In this document: one piece after another, positions 7,967 through 15,559 of the stretch | Position numbering within the stretch: the stretch's first letter is position 1 | Layout of the letters: every line of letters starts with the position of its first letter | From: Acidobacteriota bacterium | GTDB taxonomy: Bacteria > Acidobacteriota > Terriglobia > Terriglobales > Acidobacteriaceae | NCBI GenBank assembly: GCA_018268855.1 | Contig: JAFDVR010000008.1 | Coordinates: forward strand, 124,001-188,000 | Direction: 5' to 3' | DNA: 64,000 nt | The notes under the pieces: model-generated | Databases searched by the model: none | Seen by the model: only the letters and a program-made list of their open reading frames with translations | What the model was told of the DNA's origin: nothing | Program-made: the position numbers and the translations under genes

Positions 7967-8917
7967 ATGTCGACCACTGCTTCCCTCGCCAGCCACAGCA
8001 CCGCAGTCGCGCAGCGGCACTCCCTCGTGGCCGACTACAGCGAACTGTTCAAGCTGCGTGTGACCCTCATGGTCGTCATCACCGCAGCCGCCGGATACTA
8101 TCTGGCCTGCCTGAAAAGCGGCATCAGCCCCTTACACATGCAGTTTGTAAACGCGATGGTCGGCATTGCCGCCGTGACCTGCGGATCGGCGGCGCTGAAC
8201 CAGGCCCTTGAACGCCGCACCGACGCGATGATGCACCGCACCCGCATGCGCCCCATGGCGGCGCAGCGCATCGGTCTGGCCCACGGACTCGTCCTCGGAC
8301 TGGGAACCATCATCGGCGGCTCCATCTATCTGGCCTTTACGACGAATCTTCCCACCGGCTATCTGACTCTGCTCACCGCCGTGGGATATGTCGCCTTCTA
8401 TACGCCGCTCAAGCGCATGACGATGGCCGCGACCTTTCTCGGCGCATTTCCCGGCGCCGTGCCTCCGCTCATTGGATGGACTGCTGTGCGTCCCAACTTC
8501 GAATGGGAAGCCATCGCGCTGTTTGCCATCCTCTTTGTCTGGCAGTTCCCTCACTTTGAAGCCATCGGCTGGCTCTACCGCGAGGATTACGCCAAGGCCG
8601 GCATCAAGGTAACGGCGGTTGCTTCACCGCGCGGACGCGCTACTGCCGCACAGGCGCTCTTCTACGCTATTGTGATGATTCCTGCATCGCTCTGGCCCGT
8701 CTGGCTGCACATGACCGGCGTTCTCTATGGGGTGGTTGCGACCGTTCTCGGCCTCGGATATCTCTGGTACACGCTGCGCTTCACGAAGATCGTCAAGCCT
8801 ATCGCCGCATCCGAGTCGCGCGCCTACGCGCGCGACCTTCTCCGCGCCAGCGTGATCTATCTGCCGCTGCTGCTCGCCGCCATGATGCTGGACGCTAACG
8901 GCCACATCCACTACTAA
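7967..8917 (+). CDS. ctaB: protohaem IX farnesyltransferase (haem O synthase)
   Basis: About 316 residues of the UbiA prenyltransferase superfamily with about nine membrane segments. It transfers a farnesyl group from farnesyl diphosphate to haem B, making haem O for terminal oxidases. The first Asp-rich motif is in NQALERRTDAMMHRTRMRP, and the second loop has FYTPLKRMT, followed by GAFPGAVPPLIGW. The frame is open to an ATG at 7868, but GAAGAG lies 6 nt before the ATG at 7967 and the family homology begins soon after. The next gene is a DUF420 (CtaM-like) protein, which fits a cytochrome-oxidase assembly cluster. Confidence 0.92.
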   Translation: MSTTASLASHSTAVAQRHSLVADYSELFKLRVTLMVVITAAAGYYLACLKSGISPLHMQFVNAMVGIAAVTCGSAALNQALERRTDAMMHRTRMRPMAAQRIGLAHGLVLGLGTIIGGSIYLAFTTNLPTGYLTLLTAVGYVAFYTPLKRMTMAATFLGAFPGAVPPLIGWTAVRPNFEWEAIALFAILFVWQFPHFEAIGWLYREDYAKAGIKVTAVASPRGRATAAQALFYAIVMIPASLWPVWLHMTGVLYGVVATVLGLGYLWYTLRFTKIVKPIAASESRAYARDLLRASVIYLPLLLAAMMLDANGHIHY

Positions 8918-8929
8918 GCCAACGCACGT

Positions 8930-9490
8930 ATGACGACAGAACGCACGACCTCCATCTACACCGCACCTTCCACCATCATTGCGATGCTCATTCTGGTTTC
9001 CGCGCTGGGGTGCGCCTTTATCTTTTGGCTGATCTACTGGCACCCCCCGATTGATGCGACCGCAGGCAGCTTCAAGTTTCTGCCCGGACTGAATGCCATC
9101 TTCAACGGCCTCTCGTCCATTGCGCTCATCACCGGCTTCGTCTTCATCATGAAGCGCAACGTGCGCGCGCACCGCGCGTCGATGTTTACTGCGTTCGTCT
9201 TCTCGTCGCTGTTTCTGGTTTCATATCTCGGCAACTACTATCTGCACGGCGAATATCATCTGCCTATCGCGCACACCGGCAGCCTTTGGACGACATATCT
9301 GCTGCTGCTCATCTCGCACATCATTCTTTCTGTGATTGCCCTGCCGATGATTCTTGTGACCTTTTTCTTTTCATTGAGCGAGCGTTTTCCGCAGCATAAA
9401 AAGATCGCGCGGTATACGTTGCCCATCTGGCTTTACGTCTCGCTTACGGGCGTAGCGGTCTATCTTATACAAGCGGCGGTGCGGGGATGA
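8930..9490 (+). CDS. DUF420 membrane protein (CtaM-like)
   Basis: 186 residues with five hydrophobic segments. It shows the DUF420 pattern: LPGLNAIFNGLSSIALITGF, HRASMFTAFVFSSLFLVSY, a His in LISHIILSVIALPMIL, and the C-terminal KKIARYTLPIWLYVSLTGV block. DUF420/CtaM proteins are needed for maturation of aa3-type cytochrome c oxidase in Bacillus and Staphylococcus. The 12-nt distance from ctaB supports a role in oxidase or haem O/A assembly. The stop overlaps the next start by 4 nt. Confidence 0.87.
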   Translation: MTTERTTSIYTAPSTIIAMLILVSALGCAFIFWLIYWHPPIDATAGSFKFLPGLNAIFNGLSSIALITGFVFIMKRNVRAHRASMFTAFVFSSLFLVSYLGNYYLHGEYHLPIAHTGSLWTTYLLLLISHIILSVIALPMILVTFFFSLSERFPQHKKIARYTLPIWLYVSLTGVAVYLIQAAVRG

Positions 9491-9717
9491 GCAAAGCAAG
9501 AGAAGATACACGCAAGCTGCTTCGTGCCGGTGGACTGTTGTTTGCGGCAGGCGTCTTCGGAGCGCTCTGCGTCCTCTTTGGCGGAGGCATGGGCCATCAC
9601 GGGCCCCGCTCCGGCTGGGGATGGTTTGGCCTGATGCTGGCCTGCGCAAGCCTGCCTCTCTCGTTCCTCGCCCTGCTGCTCGGGTTCGGAAAATTGCGCG
9701 AAGACCATCGCCGTTAA
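9487..9717 (+). CDS. small two-helix membrane protein
   Basis: 76 residues, starting within the DUF420 gene's stop codon (ATGA overlap). There are two hydrophobic helices (LLFAAGVFGALCVLFGGG and FGLMLACASLPLSFLALLLGF), joined by the short Gly/His-rich turn GHHGPRSGWG and ending in a charged tail. I do not recognise the family. Position suggests an accessory part of the haem O / DUF420 group, which is inferred only from gene order. Confidence 0.7.
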   Translation: MSKAREDTRKLLRAGGLLFAAGVFGALCVLFGGGMGHHGPRSGWGWFGLMLACASLPLSFLALLLGFGKLREDHRR

Positions 9718-9728
9718 GGAATTTTTTT

Positions 9729-10796
9729 GTGAAGCGCACGACTATCTCCAAACAAACGGCAGCAGAATTGGAAAGCCCTGAGGCCATTGGCCGCGTAGAC
9801 GACCTGCTCGCCTCCGTCGGCCTCATCCACGGCACGCGCGCCAGTCGCCGCAACACATGGCAGAGCGGGGAACGCAAGCCCGTTGGTCGCAACAAGAACC
9901 TCGCCGAACAGGCAAAGCGTGTCCCACCTGCAAAACTGGAACTGGAACACGCGCACCTGCTCGCAAAGTTCGAGAAGGAGATCGTCCATGCCTTTTCCAC
10001 CCGTGCCGGCGGAGTCTCACGTGTCTATCGTCCGTACCTGCCTGCGAGCAAAGGCGATCTCAATCTCGGCTATACGAAGCATGACGAACGCACAAACGTA
10101 GAAGAGAACCGCAAGCGCCTGCTGCAGTCTGTTGCGGACAAAGACAAGTTGTGGAAGCTGGTCACGCTGCACCAGAAGCACACGCCCATCGTGCGTATGC
10201 TGGATGATGAATCCGTTACGCAAATGCGCGGCGATGCGATCCTTACGCAACTCCATCATCGCCTCATCGCGGTGATGACGGCCGACTGCGTGCCTGTCCT
10301 GCTCTACGATCCGAAGCACAAGGCCATTGGCGCGTTCCATGCAGGATGGCGCGGAACGCTGGCGCGCATTGTGGAGCGCGGCGTTGGCACCATGCGCCTT
10401 GCCTTCGGCAGCAAACCCTCTGACCTTGTCGCCGCCATTGGCCCTTCGATTGGGCCTTGCTGCTACTCAGTTGGCGAAGAGGTTCGTCACGAGTTTCTCT
10501 CGCAGTTCGAGTACGCTCCGTCGCTCTTTACCGACGTGTACGAGTCCGATCCCATCCGCGATAAGTATCCGCTGCTCTTTCTTACGGCGCGCGCACCGGG
10601 CCACTCGCCTATCGGACCGCAGCTTCATCTCAATCTGTGGGAAGCGAACCGCCGCCAATTGCTGGACGCTGGATTAGCAAAGAAGAACATCTCCGTGGCG
10701 GAAGCCTGCACAGCGTGCGGTACCTCGCGCTACTTCTCGCATCGCAGCGAACAGGGTTTCACCGGACGAATGATGAGCGTTATTGGCCTGCGCTAG
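9729..10796 (+). CDS. pgeF: laccase-domain protein of the PgeF/YfiH family
   Basis: About 355 residues. The family's zinc site is visible: His in TLHQKHTPIV, Cys in TADCVPVLLYD and His in AFHAGWRG. Also visible are GPSIGPCCY and the C-terminal CTACGTSRYFSHRSEQG. Members act on purine nucleosides or, in E. coli, remove wrongly incorporated residues from peptidoglycan precursors, so the exact substrate is open. A GTG at 9729 sits 8 nt after AAGGA and is preferred over an earlier in-frame start inside the previous gene. About 95 extra residues precede the conserved domain and are basic and Arg/Lys-rich. It converges on the next gene, sharing the bases CTAG. Confidence 0.88.
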   Translation: MKRTTISKQTAAELESPEAIGRVDDLLASVGLIHGTRASRRNTWQSGERKPVGRNKNLAEQAKRVPPAKLELEHAHLLAKFEKEIVHAFSTRAGGVSRVYRPYLPASKGDLNLGYTKHDERTNVEENRKRLLQSVADKDKLWKLVTLHQKHTPIVRMLDDESVTQMRGDAILTQLHHRLIAVMTADCVPVLLYDPKHKAIGAFHAGWRGTLARIVERGVGTMRLAFGSKPSDLVAAIGPSIGPCCYSVGEEVRHEFLSQFEYAPSLFTDVYESDPIRDKYPLLFLTARAPGHSPIGPQLHLNLWEANRRQLLDAGLAKKNISVAEACTACGTSRYFSHRSEQGFTGRMMSVIGLR

Positions 10797-11584
10797 CTGT
10801 TACGCTGCATCTCCCACGCCTTCGCATATTTCCAACTGGAATACGCTGCGTGATAAAGGTGCAGCAACAGGCCCTCGCGACCATCGCGAAAGCCGAACCG
10901 GACGATGTAGTTCCAGAAGAACGTGGCCGCAGGTGCAATCGCTATGCGGAATAAAAACTGCGGCAGCGAAGAAAGGCTCTTGCCACGCTTCCGCACCACG
11001 TCTGCGCCCAGCGAGCTATAGCGGTTCATGTGTTCGATGTAGCCGGTCAGCGTGGGGTAGGCATGATGGACCAGGTCGCAGCGCAACCTGCCTGTGATGC
11101 CGCCGTACTTGATCGTCTCGTGGACGGGCCGCGCCTCAAACTGCGCCGCACCGCGCAGAAACAGCCGCAGCTTGGCATCGGGATAGAAGCCGCCGTATTT
11201 GATCCACCGGCCTAAAAACATATTGCGGCGGGGAACGTAGTATGCCTCGGGTTCCGTCGAGCGGTGCTGCTCGCAGGTGAGCGAGGTTATCTCTTCGCAG
11301 AGCGCACGGGTCATCTCCTCGTCTGCATCGAGGGACAATACCCAGTCGCCGGTACACTGCGCGATGGCGTAGTTCTTTTGCGCGGCAAAGCCCATCCAGC
11401 GCTCTTCAAAAATGCGCGCTCCATGCTGCCGCGCGATATCGAGCGTGGTGTCGGTCGAGCCGCTGTCCACAATGACCACCTCGGCATGACGTGGAAGCGA
11501 CCGCAGCGTGCGCGGCAGGTTCGCCTCTTCGTTATGCGTAATGATGGCAATGGAGAGCGTGGGCATGCGTTCCGAGCGTAGCAT
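10793..11584 (-). CDS. family 2 glycosyltransferase (LPS core type)
   Basis: About 263 residues (257 if the ATG at 11566 is used). The GT2 fold is plain: LSIAIITHNEEANLPRTL, VVIVDSGSTDTT, a KNYAIAQC segment and the metal-binding LSLDADEE. The middle has the RRNMFLGRWIKYGGFYPD and HETIKYGG blocks typical of the WaaE/KdtX branch, which adds sugars to lipopolysaccharide inner core. The C-terminus, with FFWNYIVRFGFRDGREGLLLH, probably lies against the membrane. It follows the frataxin-like gene by 5 nt on the same strand. Confidence 0.87.
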   Translation of the reverse strand: MLRSERMPTLSIAIITHNEEANLPRTLRSLPRHAEVVIVDSGSTDTTLDIARQHGARIFEERWMGFAAQKNYAIAQCTGDWVLSLDADEEMTRALCEEITSLTCEQHRSTEPEAYYVPRRNMFLGRWIKYGGFYPDAKLRLFLRGAAQFEARPVHETIKYGGITGRLRCDLVHHAYPTLTGYIEHMNRYSSLGADVVRKRGKSLSSLPQFLFRIAIAPAATFFWNYIVRFGFRDGREGLLLHLYHAAYSSWKYAKAWEMQRNS

Positions 11585-11589
11585 GCAGC

Positions 11590-11922
11590 CTACCGCAGTG
11601 AGATAGAAGAATTTCCCGTGTGTTCGCGCAGCAAACGCTCGGTGAGCGTCATGAGGTCTTCGCCCGACTTGGGCAGCACAAAGGCGGAACGCGCCTCGTC
11701 CCACTCCAGCTTGAAGCTGGTGGAGAGCGCCGAGATCCAGATCTGCCGCACCGGTGTGTTAGGCGTGAAAACAAACTTGCCGCCCCCCTCTTCAAACAAC
11801 ACGTTCTGGACGCCGTTCTGTTCCTCGGCCTCGAACTCGCCATCTTCCTCCGCCGCAATGAGCGCCTGCTTGAGCGTGTGCAGCGCCTTGTCGCTCTCGT
11901 TGCGGAATCGCTGTTCATCCAT
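11590..11922 (-). CDS. cyaY: frataxin-like iron-binding protein (CyaY family)
   Basis: About 110 residues. The pattern fits frataxin/CyaY: an acidic first helix (DKALHTLKQALIAAEEDGEFEAEEQ), a strand with NVLFEEGGGKFVFTPN, the conserved PVRQIWISAL, then a final strand and helix with GEDLMTLTERLLREH. These proteins bind iron and regulate iron-sulfur cluster assembly on IscU/IscS. The frame runs further upstream, but that part comes from a palindromic repeat element, so MDEQRF at 11922 (or the preceding ATG) is the likely start. No isc or suf genes are nearby. Confidence 0.78.
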   Translation of the reverse strand: MDEQRFRNESDKALHTLKQALIAAEEDGEFEAEEQNGVQNVLFEEGGGKFVFTPNTPVRQIWISALSTSFKLEWDEARSAFVLPKSGEDLMTLTERLLREHTGNSSISLR

Positions 11923-11960
11923 CATGGCTTCAGTGTAAATCGCGAACGCTGGATTTCTAT

Positions 11961-12070
11961 CGTCATCCTGAGGAGTGAAACGACGAAGGATCTCTGTATT
12001 TTGTCTGCGGAGCGTAGAGTTGCGGCTCGCGTAAAAAATACAGAGATCCTTCACTGCGTTCAGGATGACG
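11961..12070. repeat. 110-bp palindromic REP-like element
   Basis: The outer arms CGTCATCCTGA (11961-11971) and TCAGGATGACG (12060-12070) are exact complements. The inner arms GAAGGATCTCTGTATTTT (11985-12002) and its complement (12035-12052) are 18 nt and also exact. It sits between ssb and cyaY. Related half-copies occur at 14650-14690 and 29845-29877. Such GTCATCCTGA/GAAGGATCT units are the style of repeated extragenic palindromes. Confidence 0.8.
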
Positions 12071-12124
12071 GTTCAGGGAAATGATTGTCGAGATAGGACA
12101 TCCCTAATCCCTAATCCTAAAAAA

Positions 12125-12598
12125 CTAGAACGGAATATCGTCATCCGTGATTCCGGCATCCGCGAAGTCATCCTGCGGGGCGCTTTGCTGCGGACGATCG
12201 AACGAGGCGGTGTTGCGCGAGTAGCCGCCGCTGGATGCGCCGCCGCCGCTGCCGCCCTCGCCGCGTCCGCCGAGCAGGGAAAGCTCGTTGACGAGGATTT
12301 CGGTCTTGTACTTCTTCTGGCCGCTCTCCTTGTCGTCCCAGGAGCGCGTCTGGATCTTGCCTTCGATAAAGAGCTGTGTGCCCTTCTTTACATAGTCGCG
12401 GACGATCTCCGCGGTGCGGCCGAAGGTGACCAGGTTGTGCCACTCGGTCTTGTCGACCCAGTTGCCGGTCTGGTCTTTGACGCGGTCTGCGGTGGCCAGG
12501 CTGAAGCTGGCAATCACCATTCCGCTGTTCGACGCACGCACTTCGGGGTCTTTCCCCACATTTCCCAGCAACAATACTTTGTTGACGCCCTTTGCCAT
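12125..12598 (-). CDS. ssb: single-stranded DNA-binding protein
   Basis: 157 residues. The N-terminal OB fold (VNKVLLLGNVGKDPEVR, WVDKTEWHNLVTFGRTAEIV, KKGTQLFIEGKIQTRSWDD) occupies about 105 residues. It is followed by a Gly/Ser-rich linker and the acidic tip DDDIPF, which recruits repair and replication partners. Length and tip are standard for bacterial SSB. It coats single-stranded DNA in replication, recombination and repair. It stands alone rather than between rpsF and rpsR. It is divergent from aroDE. Confidence 0.96.
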   Translation of the reverse strand: MAKGVNKVLLLGNVGKDPEVRASNSGMVIASFSLATADRVKDQTGNWVDKTEWHNLVTFGRTAEIVRDYVKKGTQLFIEGKIQTRSWDDKESGQKKYKTEILVNELSLLGGRGEGGSGGGASSGGYSRNTASFDRPQQSAPQDDFADAGITDDDIPF

Positions 12599-12708
12599 CG
12601 TTCTGCTCGATTCTGTTTAGAGTTTCGCCCTTGAAGATAGCAGATTGCGGGTTGCAAAAGCTGATGCGAGTTAAATCTTTGCCTGTTAAGGGATTGCCTC
12701 TTCAACCA

Positions 12709-12720
12709 CTTACATGTAAG
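12709..12720. promoter_or_regulatory. 12-nt palindrome before aroDE
   Basis: CTTACATGTAAG is a perfect palindrome ending 11 nt before the GTG start of aroDE, in the ssb/aroDE divergent interval. It could be an operator. No Shine-Dalgarno sequence is seen before the start. A single site this short could also be chance. Confidence 0.3.
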
Positions 12721-12731
12721 ATTCCACGATT

Positions 12732-14627
12732 GTGAGCACTCAGGCAGCTCCCTCGTTGACGACATATCATTTGCGGTCGCGGATGGGCCGCGTCTGCGTT
12801 TCGCTTTCCGCGCGCAATGCCGCCGAAATGCTGGCCAAAGCCGCTGATTTTGGGCGCGAAACGCCGTTTTTGGAGTTCCGGCTGGACTCGCTGGAAAAGC
12901 CCCAACTGGTGAGCGGACGCCTGAAAAACTTCCTCACCGACCACCCGCTCATCACGGCGATTGCCACCTGCCGGCGTAAGGCCAACGGCGGCGAGTTTAG
13001 CGGATCTGCGGCGGAGGAGCTTGAGCACCTGATCCAGGCGGCGAAATCGGGCTGCCACATCGTCGATCTCTCCATTGAGACGGCGGAATCGCTGAAAAAA
13101 GACGCTCTGGATAAGCTGCGCGAGGCCGGTGCGGCCGTTCTGCTGTCGTTCCATGACTTCAAAGGGACGCCCGATCTTGAGGCTGTTTACGCGCGCATGG
13201 CGAAGTTTGCGCCGGATTTCTATAAGGTCGTCCCCACGGCCAAGACGCTGCCCGACAACCTAAAGGTGATTGGGCTGCTGGAGAAGCATGCGGAAGAGGC
13301 CAATGTGGTGGGCATCGCCATGGGCAACTGCGGGCTGCTCTCGCGTGTGCTGGGGCCGCGCTTTGGATCACTGTTCACCTTTGCGTCCGCGACTGCGGGT
13401 GAGGAGACGGCACCCGGTCAGGTTTCGGCGCGGATGCTCAATGAGCTTTACCGGATTGATTCGATCGAGGCTGCGACGCGCATCTACGGCGTTGCCGGGT
13501 CGCCGATCGTGCACTCACTTTCGCCTCTGATGCTCAACACCGCCTTCCGGCGCGAGACGGTGAACGCCGTCTACGTGGCGCTGGAGAGCGGCAATGTGAA
13601 GGACCTGCTGAAGGTGGTTGACCGGCTGCCGATCCACGGTGTGAGCGTGACCATGCCGCTCAAGGAGCAGGTGCTTCCGTTTTTGGAGAAGACGGATCCG
13701 CTTTCGGCCAAGATCGGGGCGTGCAACACGCTCGTCCGTGGCGAAGATGGCAAGCTGTACGGCTTCAATACGGATGTGGGCGGCATTGTGGGGCCGCTGG
13801 AGCGGCGCGTGCCTCTGCGTGGGGCCAAGGTGCTCGTCCTCGGAGCAGGTGGGGCAGCGCGTGCTGCTGTCTTTGGGCTAAAAGAGCGCGGCTGCGATGT
13901 CGCCGTCCTGAACCGCACGAGCAACAAGGCGCAGAAGCTGGCGCGGCAGGCCAATGCGCGCGTGATGCGGCGCGATCAGTTGAGCAAAACGCGCTTTGAT
14001 GTGGTGATCAATGCCACTTCATACGGCATGCACGGCACAAAGGGTACACCTTCGCCGCTGACGGCTGAGGAGTTGAACTGCGGGCTGTTCTTTGAGCTGG
14101 TCTACAACCCGATTGAGACGCCGCTGGTGCGCCTGGCCCGGGCGAAGGGGATTCCAGTCATCCTCGGTATCGAGATGTTTGTGCAGCAGGGCGCGCGCCA
14201 GTTCGAAATTTGGACCGGCAAGCCTGCGCCGCAGGACGAGATGCTGCGCGTGGTGCTGCATGCGTTGCGCCAGCAGGCGGAGAATGCTCTTCCGCCCGAG
14301 CCGGTGAAGCCGATTGAGCAGAACGCCCCGGTGGCAAAGTCAGTGGTTGAGGCTAAGCCTGTGCATGAAGCGAAGGCTGCTGCTCCGGTGAAGGCGACTC
14401 CCCAGCCTGCAAAGAAGTCTGCGACTCCGGCAGTGAAAGCTGCTCCAGCGAAGACATCTGCGCCTGCGGCTAAAAAGGCTGCTCCGGTGAAGAAAGCGAT
14501 TGCGAAGAAAGTGATTGCAAAACCTGTCGCCAAGAAAATAGCCAAACCGGTTGCGAAGAAGTCTGCGACGAAGGTGTCTACACGTAAGACTGCTCCTGCA
14601 AAAAAGCCAGCCAAGAAGAAGCGCTAG
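12732..14627 (+). CDS. aroDE: fused 3-dehydroquinate dehydratase / shikimate dehydrogenase with a histone-like tail
   Basis: 631 residues in three parts. Residues 18-245 are type I dehydroquinase (substrate-binding EFRLD at 48-52, catalytic-type His141 in SFHDF, Schiff-base Lys165 in FYKVVPTA). Residues 250-515 are NADP-dependent shikimate dehydrogenase (AGSPIVHSLSP 255-265, Lys311 in MPLKEQ, FNTDVGG 345-351, nucleotide loop GAGGAA 371-376, Gln486). It therefore does steps 3 and 4 of the shikimate pathway, feeding AroK, encoded 6 kb away. The last ~110 residues are a Lys/Ala/Pro-rich tail with repeated AKK and PAKK units like histone H1, with no enzymatic role expected. The start is GTG with no clear ribosome site. 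Confidence 0.93.
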   Translation: MSTQAAPSLTTYHLRSRMGRVCVSLSARNAAEMLAKAADFGRETPFLEFRLDSLEKPQLVSGRLKNFLTDHPLITAIATCRRKANGGEFSGSAAEELEHLIQAAKSGCHIVDLSIETAESLKKDALDKLREAGAAVLLSFHDFKGTPDLEAVYARMAKFAPDFYKVVPTAKTLPDNLKVIGLLEKHAEEANVVGIAMGNCGLLSRVLGPRFGSLFTFASATAGEETAPGQVSARMLNELYRIDSIEAATRIYGVAGSPIVHSLSPLMLNTAFRRETVNAVYVALESGNVKDLLKVVDRLPIHGVSVTMPLKEQVLPFLEKTDPLSAKIGACNTLVRGEDGKLYGFNTDVGGIVGPLERRVPLRGAKVLVLGAGGAARAAVFGLKERGCDVAVLNRTSNKAQKLARQANARVMRRDQLSKTRFDVVINATSYGMHGTKGTPSPLTAEELNCGLFFELVYNPIETPLVRLARAKGIPVILGIEMFVQQGARQFEIWTGKPAPQDEMLRVVLHALRQQAENALPPEPVKPIEQNAPVAKSVVEAKPVHEAKAAAPVKATPQPAKKSATPAVKAAPAKTSAPAAKKAAPVKKAIAKKVIAKPVAKKIAKPVAKKSATKVSTRKTAPAKKPAKKKR

Positions 14628-14649
14628 TCTTATGCTTCGCTGAGGAATA

Positions 14650-14690
14650 GAGACATCCTTCACTTCGATTCGATCGAGGGTCAAGATGAC
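14650..14690. repeat. half-copy of the REP-like element
   Basis: AGACATCCTTCACTTCG and, further on, TCAAGATGAC parallel the right arm of the 11961-12070 element (AGAGATCCTTCACTGCG and TCAGGATGAC), with an insertion of about 10 nt between the two blocks. It lies between aroDE and the next gene, consistent with intergenic spread of such elements. Confidence 0.5.
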
Positions 14691-14712
14691 GATGGTTATG
14701 GCATACTGAGTC

Positions 14713-14734
14713 TTATTTAGGTAAGCCTAATAAA
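14713..14734 (+). promoter_or_regulatory. DtxR/MntR-like operator
   Basis: TTAGG-TAAG-CCTAA (14717-14730) is an inverted repeat that closely resembles the half-sites of DtxR/IdeR/SirR boxes (TTAGGTTAGSCTAA type), and flanking TT and AA extend it. It ends 4 nt before the ATG at 14735. Repressor bound here would cover the start region. No DtxR-family gene is in this window, so the regulator is inferred. Confidence 0.5.
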
Positions 14735-15547
14735 ATGCCCCTCCGCCTCCTCATCTTCGCCGCCCTTTTCATTTTCGTTTCCTCTGCCATCGCGCAGGAC
14801 CAGTTCGAGGACGGCAAGCCTGTCGCGTTTCCTGGCCGCCCAACAATCTCTAATCCGGCTTACATTCCTGCGCCGGGATATTTGCAGTTCGAGCAGGGCG
14901 TGCAGATTACAGCCGGAGCGCCAGGGGTAGATACGCAGATTGGGATTAATCAATCTACGAAGATTGCGTTGAACCATCGCCTGCTGGTCGTTTCGCAGTG
15001 GCAGCCGATTACGCGCACGGTTACGACGGGAGCCTCTGAAACCGATCAGGGCGATTTTGCTCTGGGAGCGCAGCTTCTTATCACGAAGAACCATCCGGAA
15101 GGCAGCTATAAGCCGACGTTGGCGGTGGGTTATCAACGTACCGTCCACGCTGGAACAGCACCCGATTTTGATGCTGCGGGCAATCGCAACAGCGTTGTTC
15201 TGTTTGCCAGCGGAAAGCTGGGGCCGCTGGATTATGACGCGAACTTTCTTTTCAATGAGCAGGTGAATGGGCCGGACGTGCGCCGGTTGCAGACTGGGCA
15301 GGCCATCGCCTTCTCGAAGGACATCACCAGGAAACTGTCTGGGTCGGGTGAAATATGGCACTTTACCCAGCCTTTTGACCACGATCATGCTGTCGGCACG
15401 CTTTGGGCGTTGAACTACACCGCCAAGCCGAACCTTGTGTTTGACGCGGGCATCAGCCGCGGGCTGACGCACAATTCGGCGCATTGGTATGGCTTCTTTG
15501 GCTGCACGTACCTGCTGCCGCATGCGCTGTGGCACCGCAGGCAGTAA
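14735..15547 (+). CDS. exported outer-membrane beta-barrel-like protein
   Basis: 270 residues. It has a signal peptide (LLIFAALFIFVSSAIAQ). The mature part alternates polar and hydrophobic residues in many short strands (YLQFEQGVQITAG, LLVVSQWQPITR, FALGAQLLITKN, PTLAVGYQRTVH, DYDANFLFNEQ, NLVFDAGISRGL), as in transporter-like barrels related to the phenol-degradation MetA family. It lies directly behind a DtxR-like operator, so metal-dependent repression and a role in metal or nutrient uptake are possible, but this is an inference. The ATG has no Shine-Dalgarno site. Confidence 0.75.
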   Translation: MPLRLLIFAALFIFVSSAIAQDQFEDGKPVAFPGRPTISNPAYIPAPGYLQFEQGVQITAGAPGVDTQIGINQSTKIALNHRLLVVSQWQPITRTVTTGASETDQGDFALGAQLLITKNHPEGSYKPTLAVGYQRTVHAGTAPDFDAAGNRNSVVLFASGKLGPLDYDANFLFNEQVNGPDVRRLQTGQAIAFSKDITRKLSGSGEIWHFTQPFDHDHAVGTLWALNYTAKPNLVFDAGISRGLTHNSAHWYGFFGCTYLLPHALWHRRQ

Positions 15548-15559
15548 ACTCATCGCACC

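Noticed and set aside
11620-12084. A 154-codon plus-strand frame across the REP-like repeat
   Set aside because: It runs through the palindromic repeat and antisense to cyaY; there is no start signal.
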